64,000 bases of DNA from Paenibacillus lupini (GCF_011761355.1 NZ_JAASRW010000003.1:124001-188000), one strand, 5' to 3'. Numbered from the stretch's first letter, positions 42,744 through 51,922 are shown. The notes: generated from the letters alone by a model not told the origin. Numbers and translations: made by a program.

Positions 42744-43592
42744 ATGGTACCTAATCATGAGAATTTAGCTGGAAAAGTTGCAGTCATTACTGGAGGAAGC
42801 GGCGTGCTCTGTGCGGAGATGGCTAAAGAGCTTGGACGCCAGGGCGTGAAGGTTGCGATCCTGAACCGTACCGCGGAAAAAGGTGAGGCTGTAGCACGTG
42901 ATATTCGCGAAGCCGGTGGAACAGCGATTGCTGTTGCCTGTAACGTGGTGGATGCGGAGAGCGTGAAGCAGGCAAGTGCGATTGTACTTGAGTCGCTTGG
43001 CAGCTGCGATATTCTGATCAATGGTGCCGGCGGCAACCATCCGGACGGCATTACGACAAAGGAAACTTTCCATCCAGACGATCTGGAGAACCCGGACGTT
43101 ACGACCTTTTTTGATCTGAAAAAAGAAGGCTTTGGTTTTGTATTCGACTTGAACCTGCTAGGCACTCTTATTCCGACGCAAGTATTTGCGAAGCAAATGA
43201 TCAATAAGCCAGGTGCAACGGTGATCAATATGTCCTCGATGAGCGCACCAAGCCCAATGACGAAGGTGCCTGCATACAGCGCAGCAAAAGCTGCTATCAA
43301 TAACTTTACGCAATGGCTTGCCGTTCATATGGCGGATGTTGGCATTCGTGTGAATGCGATCGCTCCGGGCTTTTTCCTGACGGAACAAAACCGCAAGCTG
43401 CTCACCAATGAAGATGGCTCTTTGACAGATCGTTCGAATAAAATCATCACGCACACGCCGATGCGCCGTTTCGGCAAACCGGAAGATCTGCTTGGCACTT
43501 TGGTGTGGCTGGCTGATGACAGTGTATCCGGCTTTGTAACGGGTATTACAGTTCCGGTCGACGGCGGCTTTATGGCTTACTCTGGCGTGTAA
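42744..43592 (+). CDS. uxuB: D-mannonate oxidoreductase (SDR family, YjmF/UxuB type)
   Basis: 282 residues from ATG 42744, one base after the uxuA stop; aagggga upstream. Short-chain dehydrogenase with [12 protein letters not shown] in place of the usual GxxxGxG (the middle Gly is a Leu-Cys variant typical of this clade), [10 protein letters not shown], catalytic Ser in NMSSMS, YSAAK, and the tail [13 protein letters not shown]. Reduces fructuronate to mannonate with NADH. The long insertion after NGAGGN (about 30 residues with [18 protein letters not shown]) is characteristic. Confidence 0.93.
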   Translation: MVPNHENLAGKVAVITGGSGVLCAEMAKELGRQGVKVAILNRTAEKGEAVARDIREAGGTAIAVACNVVDAESVKQASAIVLESLGSCDILINGAGGNHPDGITTKETFHPDDLENPDVTTFFDLKKEGFGFVFDLNLLGTLIPTQVFAKQMINKPGATVINMSSMSAPSPMTKVPAYSAAKAAINNFTQWLAVHMADVGIRVNAIAPGFFLTEQNRKLLTNEDGSLTDRSNKIITHTPMRRFGKPEDLLGTLVWLADDSVSGFVTGITVPVDGGFMAYSGV

Positions 43593-43641
43593 TGCTATGA
43601 TAAAGGATGCAGTTTAGTGAAAATTGGAAGGAGTGGCGATT

Positions 43642-44568
43642 GTGAAATATCGGAGACTCGGAAGTACAGATCTTAACGTATCTATCATTGGCATCGGAAC
43701 ATGGCAGTTCGGAGGAGAATGGGGACGTGAATATACGCAGGGTGAAGCGGATGCGATCCTCGACAAAGGGCATGAGCTTGGCATCAACCTGATTGACACA
43801 GCAGAATGTTACGGCGATCATCTCTCAGAATCTCTTATTGGCGACTATATCAGCCGCCGCAATCGTGAAGACTGGATACTTGCAACGAAGTTCGGTCATC
43901 ATTTCCATGAACGGTTTACTCGTACGGATGTGTTCGATCCGGCGGGTGTAATCGAGCAGCTGGATGCATCCTTAAAGGCATTAAAAACAGACTACATTGA
44001 TCTTTATCAGTTCCATTCCGGACCTGATCACCTCTTCGATAACGATGAATTGTGGACGACATTGGACAAGCAGGTGCAGGCGGGAAAAATCCGCTTCCTC
44101 GGTACCTCGATTGGCAGCAACGCGAACATTCATCAGACGGAAGCCTCTTCCAAAGTAGGCTCCCGCGCGATTCAAGTCGTGTACAACCGTCTTGACCGTG
44201 TGCCGGAAGAGCAGGTATTCCCATCTTGTCAGCGCCAGGACCTTGGCGTACTTGCACGTGTTCCGCTCGCCAGCGGTTACCTGAGCGGTAAGTACAAGCC
44301 GGGAGCGGTGTTCAGCAGCACCGACGTGCGTCACCGGCATGATGTCGAGAGTACACAGGAGAAGCTGCGGGAGGTTGAGCGTATTCAGCGCGAAGAATTG
44401 CCGCAAGGCATGGACATGGCAAGCTGGGCGCTGGCTTGGTGCCTCAAGCATCCAGCCGTTACGGCTGTTATCCCGGGCTGCAAAGATCCGGAGCAGGTAG
44501 CGTCCAACGCGCTTGCTGCACAGCTCGCAAGTGAGCCGCATCCGCAAGACGTGAAGCTGACGAAGTAA
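43642..44568 (+). CDS. aldo/keto reductase in the mannonate operon
   Basis: 308 residues from GTG 43642, 8 bases after aaggag. AKR barrel with Asp and Tyr in LIDTAECYGD, Lys in ILATKFGHH, His in LYQFHSGPD, and cofactor end AVIPGCKDPEQVASN. It belongs to the general YccK/IolS-like group. Being the last gene of the uxu unit it may reduce or interconvert a uronate-derived aldehyde or ketose; exact reaction unknown. Confidence 0.87.
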   Translation: MKYRRLGSTDLNVSIIGIGTWQFGGEWGREYTQGEADAILDKGHELGINLIDTAECYGDHLSESLIGDYISRRNREDWILATKFGHHFHERFTRTDVFDPAGVIEQLDASLKALKTDYIDLYQFHSGPDHLFDNDELWTTLDKQVQAGKIRFLGTSIGSNANIHQTEASSKVGSRAIQVVYNRLDRVPEEQVFPSCQRQDLGVLARVPLASGYLSGKYKPGAVFSSTDVRHRHDVESTQEKLREVERIQREELPQGMDMASWALAWCLKHPAVTAVIPGCKDPEQVASNALAAQLASEPHPQDVKLTK

Positions 44569-44573
44569 TAAAT

Positions 44574-44660
44574 AGGGCTGGCCCATCATTGGTGAACGGC
44601 GCCTCTTGTTAGATACCATCTGACAAGAGGCGCTGCTCGGGGGCCGGCTCTTTTCTATTT
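44574..44660 (+). terminator. two-tier terminator after the uxu operon
   Basis: An inner 16-bp stem (44599-44614 with 44618-44633, loop acc, one G-T) sits inside an outer agggctggccc / gggccggctct stem (44574-44584 with 44641-44651), followed by a T-rich run. Confidence 0.88.
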
Positions 44661-44682
44661 TTGCTGAGGGAGAGTTATACAT

Positions 44683-45093
44683 ATGGTTAGAGTGTGGATA
44701 GTCGCATGCTTAATGGTTGTGATGCTTGCAGGCTGCGGTCAGAGTAAGGAAAAGGCTCCGGCAGCAGCGCCGGATTATACGCCGTTTTTGACGGCAGATG
44801 AAGGGGAGTTACAGGTTGTCGTCTTGGTGAAGGAGAAAGTGCAGGAAGAAACAAAGGCCGTTAATGATATGGTGGCAGCCATGGCCGGCCGGTTCACGCC
44901 AGTAATCTACGACGTACAGACAGAGGAAGGGAAAAAGGTTGCGCAGCAGTTGCAGACTGACATGAGTTATCCCGCTTATTATCTATTCAATAATCAGCAG
45001 CTATTGGCACAGGGACATGACTTAGTGCAGATCGCCCAGGCTGCGATGGATTACTCTGATCGTTTATCGATTGGGGGTAAGGCAGCTAATTGA
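44683..45093 (+). CDS. small lipoprotein with thioredoxin-like look
   Basis: 136 residues. Lipoprotein signal with lipobox LAGC (Cys18). After an A/P-rich linker, a strand (ELQVVVLVKEKV), a helix (TKAVNDMVAAMAGRF), a strand (FTPVIYDVQTEEGKK) and TDMSYPAYYLFNNQQLLAQG resemble a degenerate thioredoxin fold: the Pro of SYPAYYLF sits where the cis-Pro would be, but there is no CxxC. Similar small peptidoglycan-associated lipoproteins occur in Bacillus. Function unknown. It is followed 7 bases after the stop by a 16-bp hairpin that starts repeat array C. Confidence 0.75.
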   Translation: MVRVWIVACLMVVMLAGCGQSKEKAPAAAPDYTPFLTADEGELQVVVLVKEKVQEETKAVNDMVAAMAGRFTPVIYDVQTEEGKKVAQQLQTDMSYPAYYLFNNQQLLAQGHDLVQIAQAAMDYSDRLSIGGKAAN

Positions 45094-45100
45094 TTATACC

Positions 45101-45298
45101 TCTGTCGCTGTAAGGCCGGAATCAGCCTTACAGCGACAGAGTGTCACCATAAAGTTGGCTGTAAGGCCGAAATCAGCCTTACAAGCCAGATAGTAGCAGG
45201 AATTAGGCTTAATTGAGGCATTGTAAGACCGATATCCGCCGTACAGAGGCAAAAAGTCACCGCGTGCTAAGCTGTAAGGCTGAAAACAGGCTTACAGC
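45101..45298. repeat. phased palindrome array C (GTAAGGC-type)
   Basis: Four palindromes of the form GTAAGGC-N8-GCCTTAC with centres 45120.5, 45171.5, 45233.5 and 45284.5, spacings exactly 51, 62 and 51 bp. The first has a perfect 16-bp stem (45101-45116 with 45125-45140); the second has one bulge; the third is decayed; the fourth has 8 perfect pairs (45271-45278 with 45291-45298). It fills the gap between convergent genes. Confidence 0.88.
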
Positions 45299-45332
45299 AG
45301 GCCATCGAGCAGGCTGGACAAATAGACAAGCC

Positions 45333-45418
45333 AAAAAGGACCTAACCCGGTTTCACTCGGCCTGACTTCCGCGGAATGGATGCGGAGGACAGCTTGAGTG
45401 GAGGGAGTTAGGTCCTTT
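45333..45418 (-). terminator. branched terminator of the racA-like gene
   Basis: aaaggacctaac (45335-45346) pairs with gttaggtccttt (45407-45418); inside it, cactc/gagtg and ctgacttccgc / gcggaggacag arms extend the fold. On the minus strand the stem runs into T5. Confidence 0.72.
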
Positions 45419-45430
45419 GTTTTACCCGTT

Positions 45431-46279
45431 TCAGAAGAAAAAGAACGAGCGGAAGCCGCGTTTTTTGCGTTTGCCTTCTGCTTCAGTGGATTGTGCAATC
45501 TCAAAGGCAGCACTTGGCTGCTCTGGGTTACGGATCGCTTCGATACTTGCGGCCAGCTCAGTCAGTGACTTGCGAAGCTCCTCTAATTCTTTGCGATGAT
45601 GGAGCAGCTGGACGGTAACGACTTCATCGGCCTTTTGGGACAGGGCGTTCTCTATGGCATTAAGACGCTCGAGCATCGGATCTGGTTCATCGAATAGGTG
45701 AGATGAAGGACGGGTAGGGGCAGAAGGGACGGTTACTTGCGTAGCTTCATGCGATTGAACAGTATCGCTTGCTTGTGGGGCAAGAGTCATAACGCTATTC
45801 CCTCCAGCACCTGCTGCAGCATGCTCAATGCCTGTAGTAATCTCTGCTGTTGCTAGATCAACTTCACCAGGACCAGCATTACGAACGTTACCTGCACGAT
45901 CAACGACGAGTACACTAGAGTTAGCATTTCGACCTAAAGCAACGGCACGTTCTACAGTAGAACCAGCGTTACTACTGACACTAGCACCATCCGCCAACGT
46001 ATCAGCTTGAACTGGAGCCCCAGCTCCAACCACTTCTGCTGCTAATGCGGCCAATGCTTCTTCTTCTGCCAGCGTAGGAAGCTTAATGTCATATAACGCT
46101 GTGCCGGCATCGAGCTGGCCTTTTACCTGCCGAAGCTTGTTCATCGCGGGAGCATCAAAGATGTAGTGTCCGAACATGTCCTTCCGGAAGGATGCAGGGA
46201 AGGTGGACACCCAACGTCTGATGGTTGTTTCGCTGACGACGAGCTGCTGGGCAGCCTCTTTTGTTTTGAGTAACGTCAT
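45431..46279 (-). CDS. racA: RacA-like chromosome-anchoring protein
   Basis: 282 residues. Residues 1-70 form a MerR-type helix-turn-helix like RacA (KTKEAAQQLVVSETTIRRWVS, then GHYIFDAPAMNKLRQVKGQLDAGTALYDIKLP). A long Ala/Ser/Thr/Pro-rich, probably disordered centre (about 75-205) is followed by a coiled coil (about 205-255: MLERLNAIENALSQKADE, ELEELRKSLTELAASIEAI). The last residues (KRKKRGFRSFFFF) are a basic-aromatic tail suited to membrane contact. RacA bridges origin-proximal DNA to DivIVA at the pole during sporulation. Ribosome site gaggtg. The centre is much longer than in B. subtilis RacA (184 residues total). Confidence 0.78.
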   Translation of the reverse strand: MTLLKTKEAAQQLVVSETTIRRWVSTFPASFRKDMFGHYIFDAPAMNKLRQVKGQLDAGTALYDIKLPTLAEEEALAALAAEVVGAGAPVQADTLADGASVSSNAGSTVERAVALGRNANSSVLVVDRAGNVRNAGPGEVDLATAEITTGIEHAAAGAGGNSVMTLAPQASDTVQSHEATQVTVPSAPTRPSSHLFDEPDPMLERLNAIENALSQKADEVVTVQLLHHRKELEELRKSLTELAASIEAIRNPEQPSAAFEIAQSTEAEGKRKKRGFRSFFFF

Positions 46280-46531
46280 TTCATCACCTCATTCATTTGT
46301 CACTAGTGAGACTTATTCGTCCCCGCGAGCCAACTCCCTGCCAGCCTGACAAAGGTAGTGGTATATCGCTAAAAGAAGTGTTGATCCGATTGAATTCGCC
46401 TAAACAGGGACGATTCGTCAGCCGCAGAGGACTGTGGAACTGGAAGTTCGACGATTTGTCAGGAAGGCGAACATTTTCGACTCCACTAATCCAATAGTTC
46501 GTGAATAGACGACAAATTTCGCAAAAAAGGA
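46280..46531. other. divergent gap between racA-like and pbuG units
   Basis: No gene seen. Short gacga-t-tcgtc palindrome at 46409-46419, a variant gacga-t-ttgtc at 46450-46460 and a related inverted gacaaattt at 46511 suggest either a decayed repeat array or regulator sites. Confidence 0.35.
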
Positions 46532-46560
46532 TTGACACCGTCTGCCCACTCCTTTAATCT
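46532..46560 (+). promoter_or_regulatory. promoter of pbuG leader
   Basis: TTGACA (46532-46537), 17-bp spacer, TAATCT (46555-46560). Transcription would start about 28 bases before the aptamer. Confidence 0.75.
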
Positions 46561-46594
46561 TATGAAGGTTAATTGAACAACTCTAATCAGCTAC

Positions 46595-46708
46595 ATTCGT
46601 ATATCCTCATCAATATGGCGTGAGGGTCTCTACAAGGAGCCAAAAATCCTAACTACGAATAAGGGATACGTGTATCTACTATCCTGAATTCGCGGCGTAG
46701 GATTTTTT
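46595..46708 (+). ncRNA. purine riboswitch, guanine/hypoxanthine type, with terminator platform
   Basis: P1 is attcgta (46595-46601) with tacgaat (46654-46660). P2 is cctca/tgagg, with atatgg in its loop for kissing; P3 is agga/tcct. The core bases (tatcc.., tctac, J3/1 act) match the class. The specificity base is C (..CTAACTACG), which selects guanine or hypoxanthine rather than adenine. Downstream, aaaaatccta (46642-46651) can pair with taggattttt (46698-46707), aided by cgaat/attcg, before the T-run. A smaller atcct/aggat hairpin (46681-46703) is the alternative. PbuG follows 93 bases later. Confidence 0.92.
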
Positions 46709-46800
46709 TGTTTTCCCATATTTACTAATTCGCCGCCAACAAGGAGACAATAGGTAAAAAGCGTACCCAGACATTACGAACAACTCGGAGGGAACGAACA

Positions 46801-48099
46801 ATGGAACGCCTGTTTAAATTGAAAGAGCGGGGCACTTCGATAACGACGGAATTGCTCGCCGGAGTAACGACTTTTCTAACGATGGTCTATATCGTAATCG
46901 TGAATCCCGGCGTATTAAGTGAAGCGGGAATGGACTTCCATGGCGTCTTTATCGCAACGGTTCTTGCAAGTATCGTAGCAACGCTTATTATGGGACTTTT
47001 CTCGAACTATCCAATCGCACTGGCACCTGGTATGGGCCTTAACGCGTATTTTGCTTTTACTGTAGTAGGAGGAGAAGGCGTATCGTGGCAGACAGCGCTT
47101 GGCGCCGTGTTTGTGGCGGGGGTTATCTTCATTCTGCTGTCGCTGACATCCTTCCGCTATATGCTGCTGGATGCCATCCCTACAAGCCTGAAGCATGCAA
47201 TTACAGCTGGGATTGGCTTATTTATTACGTTTATTGGTCTGCAAAATGCAAAAATCGTCGTCGCTTCGCCAGCAACGCTCATTACGTTGGGTGATCTGTC
47301 ACAGCCAATGACACTGCTTACGATTGTTGGCCTTATCATTTCGCTTGTCCTGATGGCCTACCGGGTCAAAGGCTTCCTGTTCATCGGTATGATCATTACC
47401 GCGATTATCGCGGCGATCACGGGTGAGATGCATCTGCCGGATACCTGGGCTTCGCTTCCTACGGGACTTAATGCGACATTTTTCCAACTGGATATTGGCG
47501 GTGTGTTCAAAAATGGTCTTTATGCCGTTATCTTCACGTTCCTGCTTATTACCCTGTTCGATACAACAGGTACGATGCTTGGCGTAGCCGAGCAGGCTGG
47601 CCTGCTGAAAGATAATAAATTCCCGCGTTCGCGCGGCGCTTTACTTGCCGATGCAATCGGAACAACAACAGGTGCCCTTCTGGGTACTAGCCCAACATCC
47701 GCTTATGTCGAGTCCAGCTCAGGTGTTGCCGTTGGCGGCAGAACAGGTCTCACAGCGATTACAGTCTGTGTGCTACTCACGCTGACGCTCTTCTTCTCAC
47801 CTACGGTAGCCGTGTTGGCAGGCATTCCGGCTATCACAGCTCCGGCACTGATTATCGTAGGCTTCCTGATGATCAACGTGCTTCGCAAGATCGAATGGAA
47901 TGACATCGAAGAAGCATTCCCTGCATTCCTGATCGTTGTTCTTATGCCGCTTACGTACAGCATTGCAACGGGGATTGGCGTTGGCTTTATCGTGTATCCG
48001 ATTCTGAAGCTGATCCGTGGCAAAGGCAAAGACGTTCATCCGATTTTTTACGTATTTGCGGTACTGTTCTTTATCCAGCTTGCATTCTTTAGCCACTAA
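46801..48099 (+). CDS. pbuG: guanine/hypoxanthine permease PbuG (NCS2/AzgA family)
   Basis: 432 residues, about 12-14 membrane segments. The N-terminus [31 protein letters not shown] and motifs [26 protein letters not shown] and [25 protein letters not shown] are diagnostic of the AzgA group. Imports guanine and hypoxanthine with protons. A purine riboswitch controls it. Ribosome site cggaggg. Confidence 0.95.
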   Translation: MERLFKLKERGTSITTELLAGVTTFLTMVYIVIVNPGVLSEAGMDFHGVFIATVLASIVATLIMGLFSNYPIALAPGMGLNAYFAFTVVGGEGVSWQTALGAVFVAGVIFILLSLTSFRYMLLDAIPTSLKHAITAGIGLFITFIGLQNAKIVVASPATLITLGDLSQPMTLLTIVGLIISLVLMAYRVKGFLFIGMIITAIIAAITGEMHLPDTWASLPTGLNATFFQLDIGGVFKNGLYAVIFTFLLITLFDTTGTMLGVAEQAGLLKDNKFPRSRGALLADAIGTTTGALLGTSPTSAYVESSSGVAVGGRTGLTAITVCVLLTLTLFFSPTVAVLAGIPAITAPALIIVGFLMINVLRKIEWNDIEEAFPAFLIVVLMPLTYSIATGIGVGFIVYPILKLIRGKGKDVHPIFYVFAVLFFIQLAFFSH

Positions 48100-48179
48100 G
48101 CAGCAAGCAGCGGCAGAGCACCAATCAAACCCCTCACACGTACAATAACCCATGGCATGATCATGGGAGGGGTAATACA

Positions 48180-48953
48180 ATGCTTCTGATTTCGGGCAGT
48201 GACGCCGGACAGGTTAACCCGTTTGCGTTAACGCCGGTGGAGCGTGAAGTGCTGCAGGGTAAGCAAAACAGTCCAGTCGTCTATCGCTATGCTTCAATGG
48301 ATGAGCTTTATTTCGAGCTGCGCTTAAGGGATCGTATCGTGAATGCATCCAGAATGCTGCAGGACAGCCGGGCAGACTTTGCGGTATTCCGTCAATCGAG
48401 ATGTAATCCGCGTTACTGGACACGTACGGACAACGGCGGATTTCAGATGAATCCAGATGTTCGGCCATCGGATGCCATTAATGATATTTTTCAAAATGGT
48501 GAGGAATATGGGTTCGAGTGCGCAACGGCAATCGTGATCGTATTGTATAAAGGTGTGCTGGATACAATTGGAGAGCAGATGTTCAACTCGCTGTTCAACC
48601 CTTTATATTTGCGGGATTGGAATCACGATAGTGACCTGTGGTTCATTACAACACATAACAAGAATGAAGCGTTGCCGGGTGATGTGATGTACTTCCGTAA
48701 TCCGGACTTTGACCGGGATACACCTGAATGGCAAGGAGAAAATGTCGTTAAGCTGTCGGAAAACCTCTTCTTCGGTCATGGCATTGGGATCGAGTCAGGT
48801 GAAGAGATTATTACAGCCCTTAATAAAATGCGTGAGCCTGGCAGCATGGAGTCGGCCTATCTGGACGATCTGGTCGTTCATCCGAACTTCAAGCATCTGC
48901 AGACCATTGCTTCCCGTCAAAGCCGCTTTGCTTTAAGACTTGGGAATTTGTAA
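48180..48953 (+). CDS. tgl: spore-coat protein-glutamine gamma-glutamyltransferase Tgl
   Basis: 257 residues; B. subtilis Tgl has 245. Catalytic Cys114 in YGFECATAIVIVLY; TIGEQMFNSLFNPLYLRDW and LPGDVMYFRNPDFDRDTPEWQGENVV are family hallmarks. It makes epsilon-(gamma-glutamyl)lysine cross-links between coat proteins late in sporulation. Ribosome site gggaggggt. Stands alone; convergent with the AraC gene. Confidence 0.96.
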   Translation: MLLISGSDAGQVNPFALTPVEREVLQGKQNSPVVYRYASMDELYFELRLRDRIVNASRMLQDSRADFAVFRQSRCNPRYWTRTDNGGFQMNPDVRPSDAINDIFQNGEEYGFECATAIVIVLYKGVLDTIGEQMFNSLFNPLYLRDWNHDSDLWFITTHNKNEALPGDVMYFRNPDFDRDTPEWQGENVVKLSENLFFGHGIGIESGEEIITALNKMREPGSMESAYLDDLVVHPNFKHLQTIASRQSRFALRLGNL

Positions 48954-48958
48954 GGGAA

Positions 48959-49825
48959 TCAGCGTACCGAGCGCATGTTTTTGCGGAAAAGCTGAGGCGC
49001 TTCACCGGTAATTTTTTTGAACAGCCGCGAAAAATAAAATACATCGCTGTAGCCAAGCGCTCCCGCGATTTCCTTAACCGTCTGCTCGGTATTGAGCAGG
49101 CGGTTTTTGGCTTCCGCCATCTTGAGGCGATGGACGTATTCATGCAGGGCGAAGCCCGTGTATTCGCTGACAGTACGGCGAAGTGTCGACAATGCCCAGT
49201 GATGGCGCTCTGCAAAAGCTGCAGCGTCGAATGGCTCATGCAGCGTAGCGGACAAGGCTTCTAACAGTGGGGCAAGCCTTGCTGATTTGCTCCCGGAAGG
49301 AGAAGCTTGGCAGAGCTGCACCCATTCGTAGACAAGTGATTCAAGCAGCAGGGAAGCACGGTCGGCGTTGGCGGGTGTACCACTTTCCATCAACGCGAAG
49401 ATCCGGTCGATTCGGTTCTGCGACGAGGCATCCTCGCCCGGATGCATGACCGTATTCGGCTGAAATGGCCAATGGTCCAGCCATTCCTGCAATCTTGTTC
49501 CTTCAATTGTAAAATAGTACTCATCCCAAAAACCGTCTGGGTCCGGACCATAATCATAGTGGACACCAGGCTGGAACAAGAAGAGGCTGCCCGCTGTCAC
49601 GCCTTGCGGTTCTCCATGGTTCACCCGATAGGTGCCAGATCCTCCTGCAATATAAACGATCGCCCAATGGGTGAAAACAGCCCCCTGCCGGTAATGAGTC
49701 CGGCCTGGCAAATAGCCTGCATTCCGAATGACGAGAGAACGAACGGACAGCTTGGCGGGATCAAGCGTCAAATCGACAACGCGGAGGGGCTTTGGACTGA
49801 TCATATAATCCATGAATTGAGCCAT
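48959..49825 (-). CDS. AraC-family regulator (divergent from Gfo/Idh gene)
   Basis: 288 residues. ATG 49825 has agagga 9 bases upstream; ATG 49834 is too close to that site. Cupin-type sensor at about 30-120 (THWAIVYIAGGSGTYRVNHG, LFLFQPGVHYDYGPDPD), then AraC HTH at about 190-285 (FAERHHWALSTLRRTVSEYTGF, ALGYSDVFYFSRLFKKITGEAP). It is divergent from the oxidoreductase-isomerase pair with a 90-bp shared control region and probably activates it. Confidence 0.9.
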   Translation of the reverse strand: MAQFMDYMISPKPLRVVDLTLDPAKLSVRSLVIRNAGYLPGRTHYRQGAVFTHWAIVYIAGGSGTYRVNHGEPQGVTAGSLFLFQPGVHYDYGPDPDGFWDEYYFTIEGTRLQEWLDHWPFQPNTVMHPGEDASSQNRIDRIFALMESGTPANADRASLLLESLVYEWVQLCQASPSGSKSARLAPLLEALSATLHEPFDAAAFAERHHWALSTLRRTVSEYTGFALHEYVHRLKMAEAKNRLLNTEQTVKEIAGALGYSDVFYFSRLFKKITGEAPQLFRKNMRSVR

Positions 49826-49915
49826 GCTGTTCATTCCTCTCTTTTTAATCTCATGATAAATTGAACATAGATCTGATTGCAACTGATTATAGGAAACATG
49901 GAGGAGATGCGGGCA

Positions 49916-51022
49916 ATGGCGAAATTAAAGGTTGGAGTTATTGGAGCAGGGTCAATATCGAGTTCACATTTGCATGCTTATTCGGTTCATTCTGAGGTGG
50001 AGCTTACAGCAATTGCTGATATGAACGGAGAACGTGCGCAGGAGAAGGCTGCAGCTTATGGCATCCCTCATGTTTATGATAACTATATAGAACTGCTGGC
50101 TAATCCGGATATTGATGCGGTAAGCATCTGTACTTGGAACAATAGTCATGCGGAAATTGCTGTAGCTGCGCTGCTCGCTGGCAAGCATGTGCTATGCGAA
50201 AAACCGCTTGCCCAAACCGTGGAACAAGCACTAACCGTACAGGAAGCGGTGAAGCGTTCCGGTAAAATGCTGCTTGTCGGCTTTGTACGCCGCTATGCCG
50301 ATCAGGCACAGCTTGTGAAGCAATATGCAGAGAGCGGGCAGCTTGGAGAAATTTATTATGCGAAAGCATCCGCTATCCGCCGTCTTGGCAATCCTGGCGG
50401 GTGGTTCTCGGATGCCACGCGTTCGGGCGGCGGCCCGCTGATTGATATCGGAGTACATATGATTGATTTGTGCTGGTATCTGATGGGCAAGCCAAAGCCA
50501 GTCTCCGTGAGCGGGAATACGTACCGGAAGCTGGGCAACCGGTCGCATATTGAAGGTTTAAGCTTCTATAAGGCAGCGGACTACAATGCTTCGCTTAACG
50601 ATGTCGAGGATATGGCCAATGCGCTGATCCGCTTCGAGAACGGTGCTTCGCTGTACGTGGATATCAGCTATACGCTGCATGCAGCGCAGAACGAGATGAG
50701 CAGCAAAATTTACGGAACCAAAGGCGGAGCGGAGCTTGATCCAAAGCTGGTGATCGTAACCGAGCAGTTCAACAAAATCGTGAATATCGAGCCGCAGTTG
50801 GATCATCTGGACTTCCAGTTCCAGGACAGCTTTAATCAGGAGATTGCGCATTTTGTAGATTGCTGCTTCGGAAAAGCCGAGCCAATCAGTCCGGTTGAGG
50901 ATGGCGTTGAGCTGATGCGGATGCTGGAGGCGGTCTATCTGTCGGCGGAGCTTGGGGCAGAGATTATATTGGAATCAGATGCAGTGGTTGAAGTAGCAGC
51001 TGCGACGAAGGAGGGTGTATAA
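49916..51022 (+). CDS. Gfo/Idh/MocA-family oxidoreductase
   Basis: 368 residues from ATG 49916, 11 bases after ggagg. Rossmann N-terminus VGVIGAGSISSSHLHAY, EKP motif in VLCEKPLAQTVEQAL, and the catalytic-region DIGVHMIDLCWYLMG with the conserved Asp-His. The substrate domain ends with a short tail. Followed 3 bases after the stop by a sugar isomerase gene; such pairs oxidise and isomerise cyclitols or unusual hexoses (inositol-like or 3-keto sugars). Confidence 0.9.
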   Translation: MAKLKVGVIGAGSISSSHLHAYSVHSEVELTAIADMNGERAQEKAAAYGIPHVYDNYIELLANPDIDAVSICTWNNSHAEIAVAALLAGKHVLCEKPLAQTVEQALTVQEAVKRSGKMLLVGFVRRYADQAQLVKQYAESGQLGEIYYAKASAIRRLGNPGGWFSDATRSGGGPLIDIGVHMIDLCWYLMGKPKPVSVSGNTYRKLGNRSHIEGLSFYKAADYNASLNDVEDMANALIRFENGASLYVDISYTLHAAQNEMSSKIYGTKGGAELDPKLVIVTEQFNKIVNIEPQLDHLDFQFQDSFNQEIAHFVDCCFGKAEPISPVEDGVELMRMLEAVYLSAELGAEIILESDAVVEVAAATKEGV

Positions 51023-51025
51023 ACG

Positions 51026-51922
51026 ATGACGGATCTGGTGAGAACAAAGATTAGCAATCCAATCGGTGTTATTGTCGAGAGCTTCGGAATTGGTCTGCAA
51101 GAGGGTTTAAAGAAGGCAGTAGAGGTTGGCGCAGAAGGCGTACAGATCTACGCGGTCAGCGGCGAGACCGATCCTGCAAACTTATCGGCTTCGGCACGGC
51201 GTGAGCTGAAGGATCAGATTGATTCGCTCGGATTAACCATATCCGCCTTGTGCGGTGATCTTGGCGGGCATGGTTTTCAAGACGCGTCCGCGAATCCGGC
51301 TAAGATCGAGAAGTCGAAGCGTATTCTGGAGCTGGCGCTTGATCTTGGAACGAATATCGTGACTACACATATTGGCATTGTACCTGAGGATACAGAATCG
51401 GCGATTTATGCTGCGATGCAGAGCTCATGTGAAGAGCTGAGCAGCTATGCGAGCAGCATGGGGGCGTATTTTGCAATCGAAACAGGACCAGAGCCTGCTG
51501 CACGATTGAAGTCATTCCTCGATTCATTATCGACAAACGGCGTGTCGGTCAATTTTGACCCGGCGAATATGGTGATGGTAACGGGAGATGATCCGGTCCA
51601 AGGTGTGTATCTGCTGAAGGATTACATCGTGCATACCCATGCGAAGGATGGGCTGAAGCTGGCGGCTGAAGTGGATCCTCGTCAGGTGTACGGCTACTTG
51701 GGTTATAACAAGATGGACCATAATGTGATCGCCGATATGGTAACGGACGGGGCTTTGTTCCGTGAAGTGCCGCTTGGCGAAGGCAGTGTTCCTTTTGACC
51801 GTTACTTGAAGGCGCTTCAGGATATCGGGTTCAACGGCTATTTGACGATTGAGCGCGAGGTAGGGCAGCAGCCGGAAGAGGATATCCGTAAGGCAGTTCA
51901 GTTCCTGCGGGCTTTTCGCTAG
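51026..51922 (+). CDS. sugar phosphate isomerase/epimerase (xylose-isomerase-like TIM barrel)
   Basis: 298 residues. AP-endonuclease-2/xylose isomerase-like barrel with metal-site blocks TTHIGIVPED, FAIETGPEP, NFDPANMVM, VHTHAKDG, PLGEGSVPFDRYLKAL and YLTIEREVG, providing the usual Glu-Asp-His-Glu metal set. Ribosome site gaaggagg inside the end of the preceding gene. Works with the Gfo/Idh dehydrogenase; substrate unknown. Confidence 0.9.
   Translation: MTDLVRTKISNPIGVIVESFGIGLQEGLKKAVEVGAEGVQIYAVSGETDPANLSASARRELKDQIDSLGLTISALCGDLGGHGFQDASANPAKIEKSKRILELALDLGTNIVTTHIGIVPEDTESAIYAAMQSSCEELSSYASSMGAYFAIETGPEPAARLKSFLDSLSTNGVSVNFDPANMVMVTGDDPVQGVYLLKDYIVHTHAKDGLKLAAEVDPRQVYGYLGYNKMDHNVIADMVTDGALFREVPLGEGSVPFDRYLKALQDIGFNGYLTIEREVGQQPEEDIRKAVQFLRAFR

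Noticed and set aside
41714..42745. 343-codon open frame on the minus strand.
   Set aside because: Exact antisense shadow of uxuA, whose protein match is certain; the antisense composition (Arg/His/Val-rich) is not protein-like.
43981..44682. 233-codon minus-strand frame antisense to the aldo/keto reductase.
   Set aside because: Shadow frame running through the terminator hairpin; the plus-strand reductase has full catalytic motifs.
46280..46531. RacA-binding palindromes near its own gene.
   Set aside because: The gacga-t-tcgtc motifs are too few and too short to tie to RacA; noted only as a gap description.
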